From Corallococcus sicarius (GTDB lineage: Bacteria; Myxococcota; Myxococcia; Myxococcales; Myxococcaceae): a stretch of DNA of 45,634 nt. How positions within the stretch are numbered: the first letter of the stretch is position 1; each line of letters begins with the position of its first letter. Shown here one piece after another: positions 8,479-16,547 of the stretch. Location: the NCBI RefSeq assembly GCF_003611735.1, contig NZ_RAWG01000040.1, forward strand, positions 1 through 45,634. Reading direction: 5' to 3'. The notes below the pieces were generated by a model that worked only from the letters and a program-made list of their open reading frames with translations, did not search any database and was not told the origin of the DNA. A program made the position numbers and the translations under genes.

Positions 8479-9531
8479 ATGAAGAGCCGCGCCGTCATGC
8501 TCGTGGTCGCGCTGTGCGCCCTGCTGGGGGCCGGCGTCTTCTCGTGGTGGAAGGTCCGGGCGGAGGACGCGCCCGGGCCTGAGGTCCCCCCGTCTTCCGT
8601 CCCCGTCGCGCGCGCAGCCCTCCCGGGCGCGACGCCCACTGGCACGCCCGTGCCCGGCGTGGCGGGAGGCCCGGCGCAGTCGCCCGCCGGCTCCGCGCTG
8701 CCGCCGCTGCCGACCTCGCTCCAGGACACCGAGGAGGACGGCGCCGTGTTCGTGGACGCCTCCGGGCACCTGGTGCCGAACGCGGACCTGCGGCGCTTCT
8801 TCAACTACTACCTGTCCGCGACGGGCGAGGAGTCCGCGTCACTCATCCGCGAGCGCATCCTCGCGGCGCTGCGGGCGAAGAAGCTGCCCCCGGCCGCGAT
8901 GGATGAGGCCGTGCAGGTGCTGGACGACTACCTGGCCTACCTCGACGCGGCGCGGTCGCTCGCGTCGACGCAGGGGGCCACCACGCTGGACACCGCCGAG
9001 CGCCTGGAGGCCCTGCGCAAGCTGCGCCGCGAACACCTGGGCGGCGCCGCGGAGGGGCTTTTCGGCGAGGAGGAGGCGGTGGACGCGGTGGCCGTGGAGC
9101 GGCTGAAGCTGCAGAAGGACGCGTCGCTGACGGCCGACGAGCGCGAGCGCCGCATCGCCGCGCTGGAGGAGCGGCTTCCCCCGGACGTGCGCCAGGGCCG
9201 CGAGGAGGCCGTGCGTCCCTTGCGCCAGCGGGCCGTGGAGCAGGAGATTCTGGCGGCGGGCGCGACGGCGGAGGACCTGCGCCAGCACCGGCTCTCCACG
9301 GTGGGCCCGGAGGCCACCGAGCGCCTGGAGGCGCTGGACCGCGAGCGTGCGCAGTGGAAGCAGCGGCTGGAGGACTTCCGCGCGAAGCGCGAGGCGCTGG
9401 GCCGCACCCAACCGGATGCGGCGGCGCGACAGGCCGCGGTGCAGCGGCTGCTCTACGACTCCTTCACCCCGGAGGAGCGCCTCCGGGTGGAGGCCGCGGA
9501 TGCCATCAACGCGGCCTCCGGAGGCGGGTGA
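8479..9531 (+). CDS. lifO: lipase-specific foldase (Lif)
   Basis: A 350-residue membrane-anchored steric chaperone for the lipase encoded just upstream. An N-terminal membrane anchor (about 5-22) is followed by an unusually long Pro/Ala/Gly linker (about 30-78). Then comes PLPTSLQDTEEDGAVFVDASGHLVPNADL-type sequence and the Lif motif RRFFNYYLSATGEE at residues 105-118. The rest is highly charged and alpha-helical, as in the extended helical arm that wraps the lipase. In characterised Lifs the motif reads RxxFDY; here Asp is replaced by Asn109. The 17-base gap to lipA implies one transcript. The gene ends 7 bases before the convergent NadE-like gene. Confidence 0.9.
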   Translation: MKSRAVMLVVALCALLGAGVFSWWKVRAEDAPGPEVPPSSVPVARAALPGATPTGTPVPGVAGGPAQSPAGSALPPLPTSLQDTEEDGAVFVDASGHLVPNADLRRFFNYYLSATGEESASLIRERILAALRAKKLPPAAMDEAVQVLDDYLAYLDAARSLASTQGATTLDTAERLEALRKLRREHLGGAAEGLFGEEEAVDAVAVERLKLQKDASLTADERERRIAALEERLPPDVRQGREEAVRPLRQRAVEQEILAAGATAEDLRQHRLSTVGPEATERLEALDRERAQWKQRLEDFRAKREALGRTQPDAAARQAAVQRLLYDSFTPEERLRVEAADAINAASGGG

Positions 9532-9538
9532 GGGCGCT

Positions 9539-10534
9539 TCAGGAGATCTTGAACGGCTTCAGCTCGGAGACCTCTTCGAGCAGCAGCGGGGCCGCGTGGA
9601 GGTAGGCGGTGGTGCGGCGCTTCTGGTCGATGTCGTCGAAGACGCGCTGCACCTGCTGCGGCGTGAGCCCCATCTCGCCGGAGACCTCCTCGGGGGAGAT
9701 GCCGTGGTTCTTCGCCCAGAGGATGAGGTCCAACTGGGAGTAGTGGACGGAGAAGTAGAAGTCCTCCTGTGACTGCTCCAGGCTGAACGTGTCCGTGGTG
9801 GGCTCGCGGTTGAGGATGCCGTCGATGACGCCCAGGTGACGCGCCAGCTTGTACGTCTGGGTCTTGTAGAGGCCGGCGATGGGCTTCACGTCCGCGGCGC
9901 CGTCGCCCAGCTTCACGAAGAAGCCCTGATCATACTCCAGCCGGTTGGGCGTGCCGGACGCGGCGAAGTTCAGCCGGTCCGCGTGGAAGTACTCCATCAT
10001 CTTGCGCACGCGCTGCTTGAAGTTGGTGGCGGCGACGACCTGCACGTAGGCCTGGGGCGTGAGGCGGAAGCGCTGCTCCTGGCCGTTCACCTGCACGACG
10101 ACGTAGAAGACGTTGAGGGCGTCCGTGTTCAGCCGGTCGCCGTGCATGACGATCTTCCACTTCATGTCCGGCTGGAAGTCGGGGAACACCGAGCGCACCG
10201 CCGCGTCGCGCTGCGCGTAGCACCCGGCGGCCTCCAGCACGGGCGCGATGTCGTGCAGCGTGTACTGGATGCCCAGCTTCTCGCAGAGCTCGCGGCCCAG
10301 CTGCGAGGACAGGCCGCTGGAGTCGCGCTCCGGCAAGAGGAGGCCGAAGACGCGGTCCGGCCCCAGCGCGCGCACCGCCAGCGCCGCCACGCACGCGGAG
10401 TCGATGCCGCCAGAGACGGCGACCACCAGCCCGCGCTTGCGCAGCTTCTTGAGCACCGCCTCCTTCAGCCCGGCCGACAGCGACGCGGCCTTGGTCTCCC
10501 AGTCCAGTTCCAGCACCTGCTTGGAGAACTTCAT
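9539..10534 (-). CDS. NadE-family (NAD+ synthase-like) ammonia-dependent amide synthase
   Basis: A 331-residue N-type ATP pyrophosphatase. It has the PP-loop SGGIDS at 41-46, FAASGTPNRLEYDQGFF at about 190-206 and LGDGAADVKPIAGLYKTQTYKLARHLG, all matching NAD+ synthetases. There is no N-terminal glutaminase domain, so it would depend on ammonia or a partner. Residues about 105-165 are extra relative to compact NadE proteins. It is last in a tightly packed operon behind an acyl ligase and an AsnB protein, so an amidating role on the cassette's own substrate is as likely as NAD synthesis. The start is ATG 10534, with GAGG 8 bases upstream; GTG 10540, overlapping the ligase stop as GTGA, is the alternative. 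Confidence 0.85.
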   Translation of the reverse strand: MKFSKQVLELDWETKAASLSAGLKEAVLKKLRKRGLVVAVSGGIDSACVAALAVRALGPDRVFGLLLPERDSSGLSSQLGRELCEKLGIQYTLHDIAPVLEAAGCYAQRDAAVRSVFPDFQPDMKWKIVMHGDRLNTDALNVFYVVVQVNGQEQRFRLTPQAYVQVVAATNFKQRVRKMMEYFHADRLNFAASGTPNRLEYDQGFFVKLGDGAADVKPIAGLYKTQTYKLARHLGVIDGILNREPTTDTFSLEQSQEDFYFSVHYSQLDLILWAKNHGISPEEVSGEMGLTPQQVQRVFDDIDQKRRTTAYLHAAPLLLEEVSELKPFKIS

Positions 10535-10536
10535 CG

Positions 10537-12132
10537 TCACGACCTCGGATCAGGGGAAGAAAGGATGGACAGCATGCGCGTGCGCAGGTCGGCCTTGAGC
10601 ACCTTGCCCGTGGGCCCGCGTGGCAGCGCTTCGATGAACAGCACGTGGCGCGGCACCTTGTAGGCCGGCAGGGCTTCGCGGCAGAAGCGGCGCAGGTCGT
10701 CCTCGTGGGGCGTGGTGCCCGGCTTGCGCACCACCGCCGCGCACGCGGCCTCCGCGCCCAGGTCGTCCGGCACGCCCACCACCGCGACCTCCAGCACGGC
10801 CGGGTGGCGCGCGAGCACGTGCTCCATCTCCGCGGGGCTCACCCGGTGGCCGCCCACCTTGAGGATCTCCTTCGCGCGGCCCACGAGGAAGAAGAAGCCG
10901 TCCGCGTCGCGCCACGCGAGGTCCCCGGTCCACAGCCAGCCGTCGTGGAGGATGGCGGCGGTCTCCTCGGGAGCGCCCAGGTAGCCGGGCGTCACGTTCG
11001 CGCCCCGGGCGACGAGCTGCCCCACCTCTCCGTCGGGCAGCGGGGTTCCGTCGTCCGCGACCACCGCCAGCGTCACGCCGGGGATGCCCTGGCCGATGGA
11101 GCCCGCCTTGTCGGTGGCGCGCGCGGGCGGCAGGTAGCTCAGCCGCGCGGTGGCCTCCGTCTGGCCGTACATGACGAACAGCTCCGCCGGGTGGAACACT
11201 TCGCGCGTCCAGCGCACCGTGTCCGGGGACATGCCGCCGCCAGCCTGGGTGAGATAGCGCAGGGGGAGCTTCGCGAGCGACTCCGGGGCCGCCTGTCGGC
11301 GCAGCAGCTCGAACGTCAGCGGCACGCCCGCGAAGCCGGTGCAGGACTCGGTGGCCATGGCCTCCAGCACCACCTGCGGGTACATGAAGCGCGGATCCAG
11401 GAACACGGAGCCGCCCGCGAGCAGGTGCGTCTGGAGCACGCTCTTCCCGTAGCAGTAGTGCAAGGGAAGGATGAGCATGGCGCGGTCGCGCGCCGTCAGG
11501 CCCAGGTACTCCACGATGGAGCGCGTGTTCGCCGCGATGTTGGCGGACGTCTGGATGACGCCCCGGGGCGCGCCCGTGCTCCCGGACGTGTAGACGATGG
11601 AGGCGGGCGCGTCCGGCGCCAGCGCGGGCAGGGCGGTGAGCGGCTCTGATGCGACCTCCGGATCCACCGCGCCGTCCTCCTGCAACCACGTGCATGCCGC
11701 GGGCGCGAGGAGCGCGCGCAGGCGCTCCGGGGGGCGGGAGCCGTGGACGACGAAGCAGTGGGTGAGCGCGGAGCGGCCCGTCCAGCGGCGGGCGTCCTGG
11801 CCGAAGAGGACCGCATGCCGAGCGCCCGTCTGCGCGAGGATGCTGTCGAGCGACTCCGCGCCGGTCTCCCGGTCCAGCTCCACCGCGCAGGCGCCCAGGG
11901 CCTGGACCGCGAGCCCCGCGACGGCCGCCGCGCAGCCCAGGGGCAGGGCGATGAGGACACTCGCACCGGGCCCCACGCCCGCGTCCCGCAGGTGCCCCGC
12001 GAGCGCCAGCATCCGCGCTTCAAGCTGGCCGTACGTGAGCCGGCCCCAGGGCGAGTCCACCGCCGGGGCGTCTGGCGTTGCACACGCGTGGGCACGCACC
12101 CACGCGGGAGCGGTGTCCCCGATGGGGCTCAC
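10537..12132 (-). CDS. AMP-forming acyl-CoA/acyl-ACP ligase
   Basis: A 531-residue adenylate-forming enzyme (ANL superfamily). Core motifs are in order: A3 YTSGSTGAPRGV at 181-192, LPLHYCYGKS, A5 YGQTEATARL, A7 WTGDLAWRDADGFFFLVGR, A8 KEILKVGGHRVSPAEME and the A10 lysine in PRGPTGKVLK. It should activate a carboxylic acid as its adenylate and pass it to CoA or, given the gene for a free carrier protein two genes upstream, to ACP. The start is GTG 12132-12130, overlapping the asnB stop as GTGA and preceded by GGAGG; the upstream open frame is a shadow of asnB. Similar ligases sit beside AsnB-type proteins and ACPs in exosortase-A-associated exopolysaccharide loci. The substrate is not deducible. 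Confidence 0.92.
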   Translation of the reverse strand: MSPIGDTAPAWVRAHACATPDAPAVDSPWGRLTYGQLEARMLALAGHLRDAGVGPGASVLIALPLGCAAAVAGLAVQALGACAVELDRETGAESLDSILAQTGARHAVLFGQDARRWTGRSALTHCFVVHGSRPPERLRALLAPAACTWLQEDGAVDPEVASEPLTALPALAPDAPASIVYTSGSTGAPRGVIQTSANIAANTRSIVEYLGLTARDRAMLILPLHYCYGKSVLQTHLLAGGSVFLDPRFMYPQVVLEAMATESCTGFAGVPLTFELLRRQAAPESLAKLPLRYLTQAGGGMSPDTVRWTREVFHPAELFVMYGQTEATARLSYLPPARATDKAGSIGQGIPGVTLAVVADDGTPLPDGEVGQLVARGANVTPGYLGAPEETAAILHDGWLWTGDLAWRDADGFFFLVGRAKEILKVGGHRVSPAEMEHVLARHPAVLEVAVVGVPDDLGAEAACAAVVRKPGTTPHEDDLRRFCREALPAYKVPRHVLFIEALPRGPTGKVLKADLRTRMLSILSSPDPRS

Positions 12133-14099
12133 GCGGCCTCCAACTGCACGGCGTCCACGTCCGTCTGCGGCACCGGACGCGGGGGAAGGAAGTGGTGGGC
12201 CAACAGCTGCGTGGAGGCCACGGCGAACAGGGCCATGGTGTCCGCCTCGCTCTCCGCGGCGTTCGGCGCGCGCAGCTTCGCCACCAGCCGCTCCACCTTG
12301 CGCGCATCGAAGACGCCGGTGGCGGCCACGGCCTCCGGGGCAAGCAGCTCCCGGGCCCACGCGGGGGCTTCCGGGCCCACCAGTGCGCCCGCGATGGGGG
12401 CCCGGTAGGGGAACTTGCTGCGCTCCAGGATGGAGGGGGGCACCCGACCGCGCGCGAAGCGCTTGAGCAGGTGCTTCTCATCCAGGCCCCGCAGGCGCAG
12501 GCGCTCCGGCACGCGCGCGGCGAACTCCATCACCCCGGTGTCCAGGAACGGGAAGCGCCCCTCCACCGCGTTGCCCAGCAGCATGCGGTCGCCCTGCGCG
12601 GACAGCAGGTAGCCCGACAGCAGCGTGCGCGCCTCCAGGTACTGCGCCCGCGCCAGCGGCCGCCACCCGGCGACCGCCCCGGGCACCGTCGCGAGCACCG
12701 AGGCCACCGGATCCTCGTCCGCCACCTTCGCGGCGAACTCCGGCGCGAGGAAGCGCAGGATGCGGCCACTGTTGCCCCACCGCACGAGGTGCGAGAAGGC
12801 CAGCGCGTCCGGCGACTCCAGCCCCTGGCCGAAGAACTCGCGCAGCAGCTCCACGCTCTGCTGGCTCACCGAAAGGGTGGGGTAGAGCCGGCGCAGGAGC
12901 ATCGGGCGGTACTTCGACGCCGGCTGACGCGCCCAGAACTGGCGCACCTGCGTCTCCTTGAACAGGTCGTAGCCCAGGAACATCTCGTCCGAGCCTTCAC
13001 CCGTCAGCACGACCTTGATGCCGTGGTCGCGCACCCAGCCGCTCAGCCGCAGGAAGGGCGCGGGCGCGGAGCGCATCATCGCCTGCTCCGCGTGGAAGAT
13101 GACGCCCGGCACCAGCGCGCCAATGTCCCCGTCGCGCAGCTCCACCACGCGGTGCTCGGTGCGCAGTTGCTCGGCCACCGTCGCCTGATGTGTGCGCTCG
13201 TCGAACTTCGCGTGCGCGAAGCCCACGGAGAAGGTGCGCAGCGTGCCACCCAGCTGCTCCTGCGCCAGCGCGCACAGGAGGCTCGAGTCCAGCCCGCCCG
13301 ACAGGTACGCCGCCACCGGCACGTCCGCGCGCAGCCGCAGCCGCACGGCGCGGTCCAGGACAGCGCCCAGCTCCTCCAGCAGCCGAGGCGCATCCGGCGC
13401 ATCCGGCGTCACGCCGAAGTCCAGGTCCCAGTAGCGCTGGAGCGTCAGCGCCCCGTCGCGCCACTTCGCGGTGTGCGCGGGCGGCAGGAGGGACACCCCC
13501 TGGAACGACGTGCGCGGCGCCACCGGGGCCCAGAGCTGGAAGGTCTGCTTGAGTCCCCGGGCGTCCAGCGCCGGGGTGACGAGCCCGCTCGCGAAGAGCG
13601 CCTTCGCCTCCGACGCGAAGGCCAGGTGTCCGCCCGGAAGCGTCGCGTAGAACAGCGGGCAGATGCCCACCCGGTCGCGCGACATCCAGAGCGTGCGGTC
13701 GCGCGGATCCCACAGCGCGAAGGCCCACTGGCCCTCGAAGCGGCGCACGCAGTCGATGCCCCACGTGAGGAACGCCGCGAGGATGACCTCCGTGTCGGAG
13801 CGCGTGCGGAAGGCATACGCACCGGCCAGCTGCTCGCGCAGCTCCACGTGGTTGAAGATCTCCCCGTTGAAGACGACCGTGAGGCCGGTGGCCTCGTCGC
13901 GCATCGGCTGGTGGCCGGAGGCCAGGTCGACGATGGACAGGCGCGCGTGCCCCAGCGCGGCGCCCGCCAGCAGCAGCGCCCGCTGCGCGTCCGGGCCCCG
14001 GTGCTTGAGGCTGGCCGTCATTCGGCGCAGCCGGTCGGCGTGGAGGGCCGGAGCGGTGTCCGCGCCCGCCGGGAAGGTGAACCCCGCGATGCCGCACAT
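12129..14099 (-). CDS. asnB: glutamine-hydrolysing asparagine synthase-type amidotransferase
   Basis: A 656-residue two-domain enzyme. It starts MCGIAGF, so Cys2 is the expected glutaminase nucleophile after Met removal; RGPDAQ (about 34-39) and FNGEIFNH (about 77-84) complete the class-II amidotransferase site. The synthetase half has the pyrophosphate loop YLSGGLDSS ending at residue 273, and LTGEGSDEMFLGYD. Its length fits the AsnB/exosortase-associated amidotransferase group rather than the shorter E. coli AsnB (554). In context it more likely amidates a glycan or acyl-carrier-bound substrate than makes free asparagine, though this is inference. It starts 7 bases after the ACP stop, with overlapping AAGGCGAG as ribosome site. 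Confidence 0.93.
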   Translation of the reverse strand: MCGIAGFTFPAGADTAPALHADRLRRMTASLKHRGPDAQRALLLAGAALGHARLSIVDLASGHQPMRDEATGLTVVFNGEIFNHVELREQLAGAYAFRTRSDTEVILAAFLTWGIDCVRRFEGQWAFALWDPRDRTLWMSRDRVGICPLFYATLPGGHLAFASEAKALFASGLVTPALDARGLKQTFQLWAPVAPRTSFQGVSLLPPAHTAKWRDGALTLQRYWDLDFGVTPDAPDAPRLLEELGAVLDRAVRLRLRADVPVAAYLSGGLDSSLLCALAQEQLGGTLRTFSVGFAHAKFDERTHQATVAEQLRTEHRVVELRDGDIGALVPGVIFHAEQAMMRSAPAPFLRLSGWVRDHGIKVVLTGEGSDEMFLGYDLFKETQVRQFWARQPASKYRPMLLRRLYPTLSVSQQSVELLREFFGQGLESPDALAFSHLVRWGNSGRILRFLAPEFAAKVADEDPVASVLATVPGAVAGWRPLARAQYLEARTLLSGYLLSAQGDRMLLGNAVEGRFPFLDTGVMEFAARVPERLRLRGLDEKHLLKRFARGRVPPSILERSKFPYRAPIAGALVGPEAPAWARELLAPEAVAATGVFDARKVERLVAKLRAPNAAESEADTMALFAVASTQLLAHHFLPPRPVPQTDVDAVQLEAA

Positions 14100-14106
14100 G
14101 GCGGGG

Positions 14107-14355
14107 TCAGCTCGCCTTCGACAGGGACTGCTTGCGCGTGACGAACGCCACCACGCGCGAAAGCGAGTCCAGGTTCTCCGGCACCAGCTCCTTGTCGTCG
14201 AGCTTGATGTGGAACTCGGTCTCGATGAAGGCCACCAGCTCCATCATGCCGGTGGAGTCGATGAGGCCCTTGCGCAGGAACGAATCGTCGTCGCCGAAGT
14301 CGTCCACGAAGAACGTGTCGACGATGAAGGCGCGGAGGGTTTCACGGGGGCTCAT
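14107..14355 (-). CDS. acyl carrier protein
   Basis: An 82-residue stand-alone carrier protein starting at ATG 14355-14353 (MSPRETLRAFIVDTFF), with AGGA upstream. The four-helix pattern is clear. The phosphopantetheine site is S34 in KGLIDSTGMMELVAFIETEF, the expected position at the start of helix II. It is acidic in helix II (FIETEF) and ends in a short basic tail (RKQSLSKAS). It probably receives the acyl group activated by the AMP ligase two genes downstream. It sits between the acyltransferase genes and asnB in the cassette. A phosphopantetheinyl transferase is not in the window. Confidence 0.93.
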   Translation of the reverse strand: MSPRETLRAFIVDTFFVDDFGDDDSFLRKGLIDSTGMMELVAFIETEFHIKLDDKELVPENLDSLSRVVAFVTRKQSLSKAS

Positions 14356-14402
14356 GGCGTGTCCTGGGTCTGGAAGGTCTGGAAAGGAAATGGGGCAGGG
14401 CT

Positions 14403-14999
14403 TCAGGAACCCGTGGCCTCGCGGGCCACCAGGTCCAGGCTCATGCTGCGCGCCGGGTTGCCCATGGCGAGTGAGTCCGGGGGCACGTCCTGGGAGACAA
14501 TGCTGCCGGCGGACACCACCGACCGCGCGCCGATGCGCACGCCCGGCAGCAGGATGGCGCCGTGGGCCACCCAGACGTCGTCCTCGATGATGATGGGTGC
14601 GATGCGCTGGCCGTCCCGGTCGCTCACGCGCACGAACGACGCGAACATGCACCGGGCGCCAATCTGCACCGACTCCCAGGCCTCCAGCGACACGCCGTAG
14701 TTGAAATGGCACTCATTGCCCACCAGCAGCCGCGCGCCCTCGTAGCAGGCCACCGACGTGGGCATCATGCCGCCCAGGAACGTCAGCCTGTCGCCCAGCT
14801 CCGCGTGGCCGTCGTTGCGCGCGGACACCGGGCCGTAGGCCGCCACGCCCTGGCCCCGGCGGAAGGCGCGGAAGAGCCAGCGCGCCCGCGCGATGCCCAC
14901 GGCCCGCTCGGCGCGGGGAAGGACCTCCGCGCGCACCACCTGGATGCCCGAGCGGACCGCCTGGGCGGTCTCCGCCACCGAAGGAAGGCCGTGGCTCAT
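14403..14999 (-). CDS. WbbJ-like hexapeptide-repeat acyltransferase
   Basis: A 198-residue left-handed beta-helix acyltransferase. After a helical N-terminus (about 1-60) come hexapeptide rungs: LGDRLTFLGG, LLVGNECHFNYGVSLEAWESVQIGARC, then IEDDVWVAHGAILLPGVRIGARSVVSAGSIVSQDVPPDSLAMGNPAR, with the catalytic-type His in WVAHGA. This is the xenobiotic/WbbJ acetyltransferase pattern typical of sugar O- or N-acetylation. The start is ATG 14999-14997, overlapping the preceding gene's stop as ATGA; the longer open frame is a shadow. With the next gene it forms a pair of unequal acyltransferases. The donor may be acetyl-CoA or the cassette ACP. Confidence 0.88.
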   Translation of the reverse strand: MSHGLPSVAETAQAVRSGIQVVRAEVLPRAERAVGIARARWLFRAFRRGQGVAAYGPVSARNDGHAELGDRLTFLGGMMPTSVACYEGARLLVGNECHFNYGVSLEAWESVQIGARCMFASFVRVSDRDGQRIAPIIIEDDVWVAHGAILLPGVRIGARSVVSAGSIVSQDVPPDSLAMGNPARSMSLDLVAREATGS

Positions 15000-15538
15000 C
15001 GTGCCTCCCCACGTCGCAGGACCCGGGCCGGCGAGCCGCCCACCGACACGCCCGCGGGGATGCGGCGGGAGATGACCGTGCCCGGGGCCACGCTCACGCC
15101 CCGCTGCAGGTGTGTGCCCGGCAGCAGGATGGAGCGGCTGCCCACCGTGACGCCTTCTTCCAACACGAGGGGCACCGACTGGGGGCGCGAGTGCCGGTTG
15201 CCCCGGAGCGGGTGGTACATGTTGTCCAGCACCTTGCACCACATCCCCAGGCGGCTGCGCGCGCCCACCGTGATGGAGGACTGCGCTTCAATGGAGCTGC
15301 CCCCTTCGATGGTGACGTCATCCTCGAGGACGATGCGCGCGCCCTTTTGCGCGTGCAGTTCGATGGGGGCCATCCGCGCGTCGAACACCACGCGGTGGCC
15401 CACCCGGATCTCTCCCCCGCCGTGAATCCAGACGCGCCCCCAGACGGTGGGAATCAAACCCACGCTCTCGCAGCGGCGCAACTTCAGACGCGCGACGGTC
15501 GGCCCCAGGCCGAGCATCATCATCAGGGGAATGCTCAT
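14996..15538 (-). CDS. second hexapeptide-repeat acyltransferase-like protein
   Basis: A 180-residue protein made almost wholly of left-handed beta-helix rungs: GGGEIRVGHRVVFDARM, GARIVLEDDVTIEGGSSIEAQSSITVGARSRLG, LEEGVTVGSRSILLPGTHLQRGVSVAPGTVISRRIPAGVSVGGSPAR. The region DNMYHPLRGN holds a His that could be catalytic, as in CysE/WbbJ relatives. The start is ATG 15538-15536, only 3 bases after the SGNH-like gene's stop, and the stop overlaps the next acyltransferase. It belongs to the same cassette. The substrate is unknown, and a structural partner role for the other acyltransferase is possible. Confidence 0.85.
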   Translation of the reverse strand: MSIPLMMMLGLGPTVARLKLRRCESVGLIPTVWGRVWIHGGGEIRVGHRVVFDARMAPIELHAQKGARIVLEDDVTIEGGSSIEAQSSITVGARSRLGMWCKVLDNMYHPLRGNRHSRPQSVPLVLEEGVTVGSRSILLPGTHLQRGVSVAPGTVISRRIPAGVSVGGSPARVLRRGEAR

Positions 15539-15541
15539 ATG

Positions 15542-16405
15542 TCAGGGCAGAGCCTTCGCGGAGGCAGGAGCCTCGCGCGTGGGTTCGGGCAGGGCGCCCA
15601 GGAAGGTGACGAGCGCGGCGGCGACATGCGCCTGCCCCCGGGCGTTGAGGTGACCGCCATCATCCGAGTACGCGGGCACCATCGCCGGGTAGGCGCGACC
15701 GTTCAATTCATACGTCTCGCGGGTGCCGTCGGGCTGGGTCGACTCCAACTCGGCGAGGTCGAACAGGGGCTCGCTGCCGGCGTAGGTCTGACGCATCAGC
15801 GCGTTGAACGCCTCGCGCGACCTGTTCTCCCCCACGCCGAAGACAGGCTTGCCGCGCAACTCATTGAACCAGGCGCGGGCCCCACGCTGCACCGTCGTCA
15901 GCGGCGCGGTGACGTGCACGAAGGTGACGCCCGGGTGCCGTGCCTTCAGGCCCGCGAGCGTGGCGCGGTACTCCTCGAAGAGGGCCTTCGCGTCGGTGCC
16001 GCCGTGGAAGTCGATGTAGCAGAACTTCAGCAGCGCCACGTCCACCTGCCGCGCCAGGCCCCCGTCCAGCAGTCGCTCGAAGTGCGCGAGCTTCGTCTCC
16101 GGCTGCTCGTTCTGTCCCACGAGCGCGTGCGCCAGCGTGCCGGGCGCGAGCGTCGCGCCCGCGTCCTTCACCTCCACCACGGAGGGCGTCGGCGTCAGGC
16201 CTCGCACCCCGTCCAGGATGTTGCCGCCCACGGACTGGTGGCCGAAGAACACGCGGCGCTGCGACAGCCGCTCCAGGCTCGCGCGCGTCACGTCTGTCTT
16301 TACCGGCGGTGCCGTGGCCGCCGCGTCCTGGGGCAGGACCATCAGCAGCACGCCAGGAAGGAGCAGGGCAGCGAATCGCGCGGGGAAGCCACGGACGGAT
16401 TGCAT
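15542..16405 (-). CDS. secreted SGNH-hydrolase-like protein
   Basis: A 287-residue protein with an N-terminal signal sequence (about 1-32, hydrophobic FAALLLPGVLLMVL, Ala-rich end). The mature part has RRVFFGHQSVGGNIL at 51-65, where S58 could be the nucleophile of a variant block I; VDVALLKFCYIDFH at about 121-134; and a C-terminal DDGGHLN with D249 and H252, the usual SGNH block V spacing. The classical GDS is replaced by GHQS, so catalytic activity is inferred, not proven. It is first in the seven-gene cassette. As its only clearly exported product, it may act on the extracellular glycan or acyl group the cassette makes. Confidence 0.7.
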   Translation of the reverse strand: MQSVRGFPARFAALLLPGVLLMVLPQDAAATAPPVKTDVTRASLERLSQRRVFFGHQSVGGNILDGVRGLTPTPSVVEVKDAGATLAPGTLAHALVGQNEQPETKLAHFERLLDGGLARQVDVALLKFCYIDFHGGTDAKALFEEYRATLAGLKARHPGVTFVHVTAPLTTVQRGARAWFNELRGKPVFGVGENRSREAFNALMRQTYAGSEPLFDLAELESTQPDGTRETYELNGRAYPAMVPAYSDDGGHLNARGQAHVAAALVTFLGALPEPTREAPASAKALP

Positions 16406-16413
16406 GTGTGAAC

Positions 16414-16442
16414 GTTTAAACCCTTCTCACTCCAAGCGTCAA
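16414..16442 (-). promoter_or_regulatory. putative sigma-70-type promoter of the seven-gene cassette
   Basis: Read on the minus strand, TTGACG (16442-16437) is followed by a 17-base spacer and TTAAAC (16419-16414). Only 8 bases separate the -10 box from ATG 16405, and no Shine-Dalgarno sequence is visible there. If the promoter is used, the SGNH-like message would be leaderless or nearly so. Confidence 0.4.
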
Positions 16443-16547
16443 AGGCCCGGGCCCCCCGGTCGGATGCATGCTGCCCAGCCCACCGCGTCAGGCTGACTGT
16501 CCATGCGCGGCGGGTCTGGTTTGCCCCGGAGTGCTACCGGGAAACCA

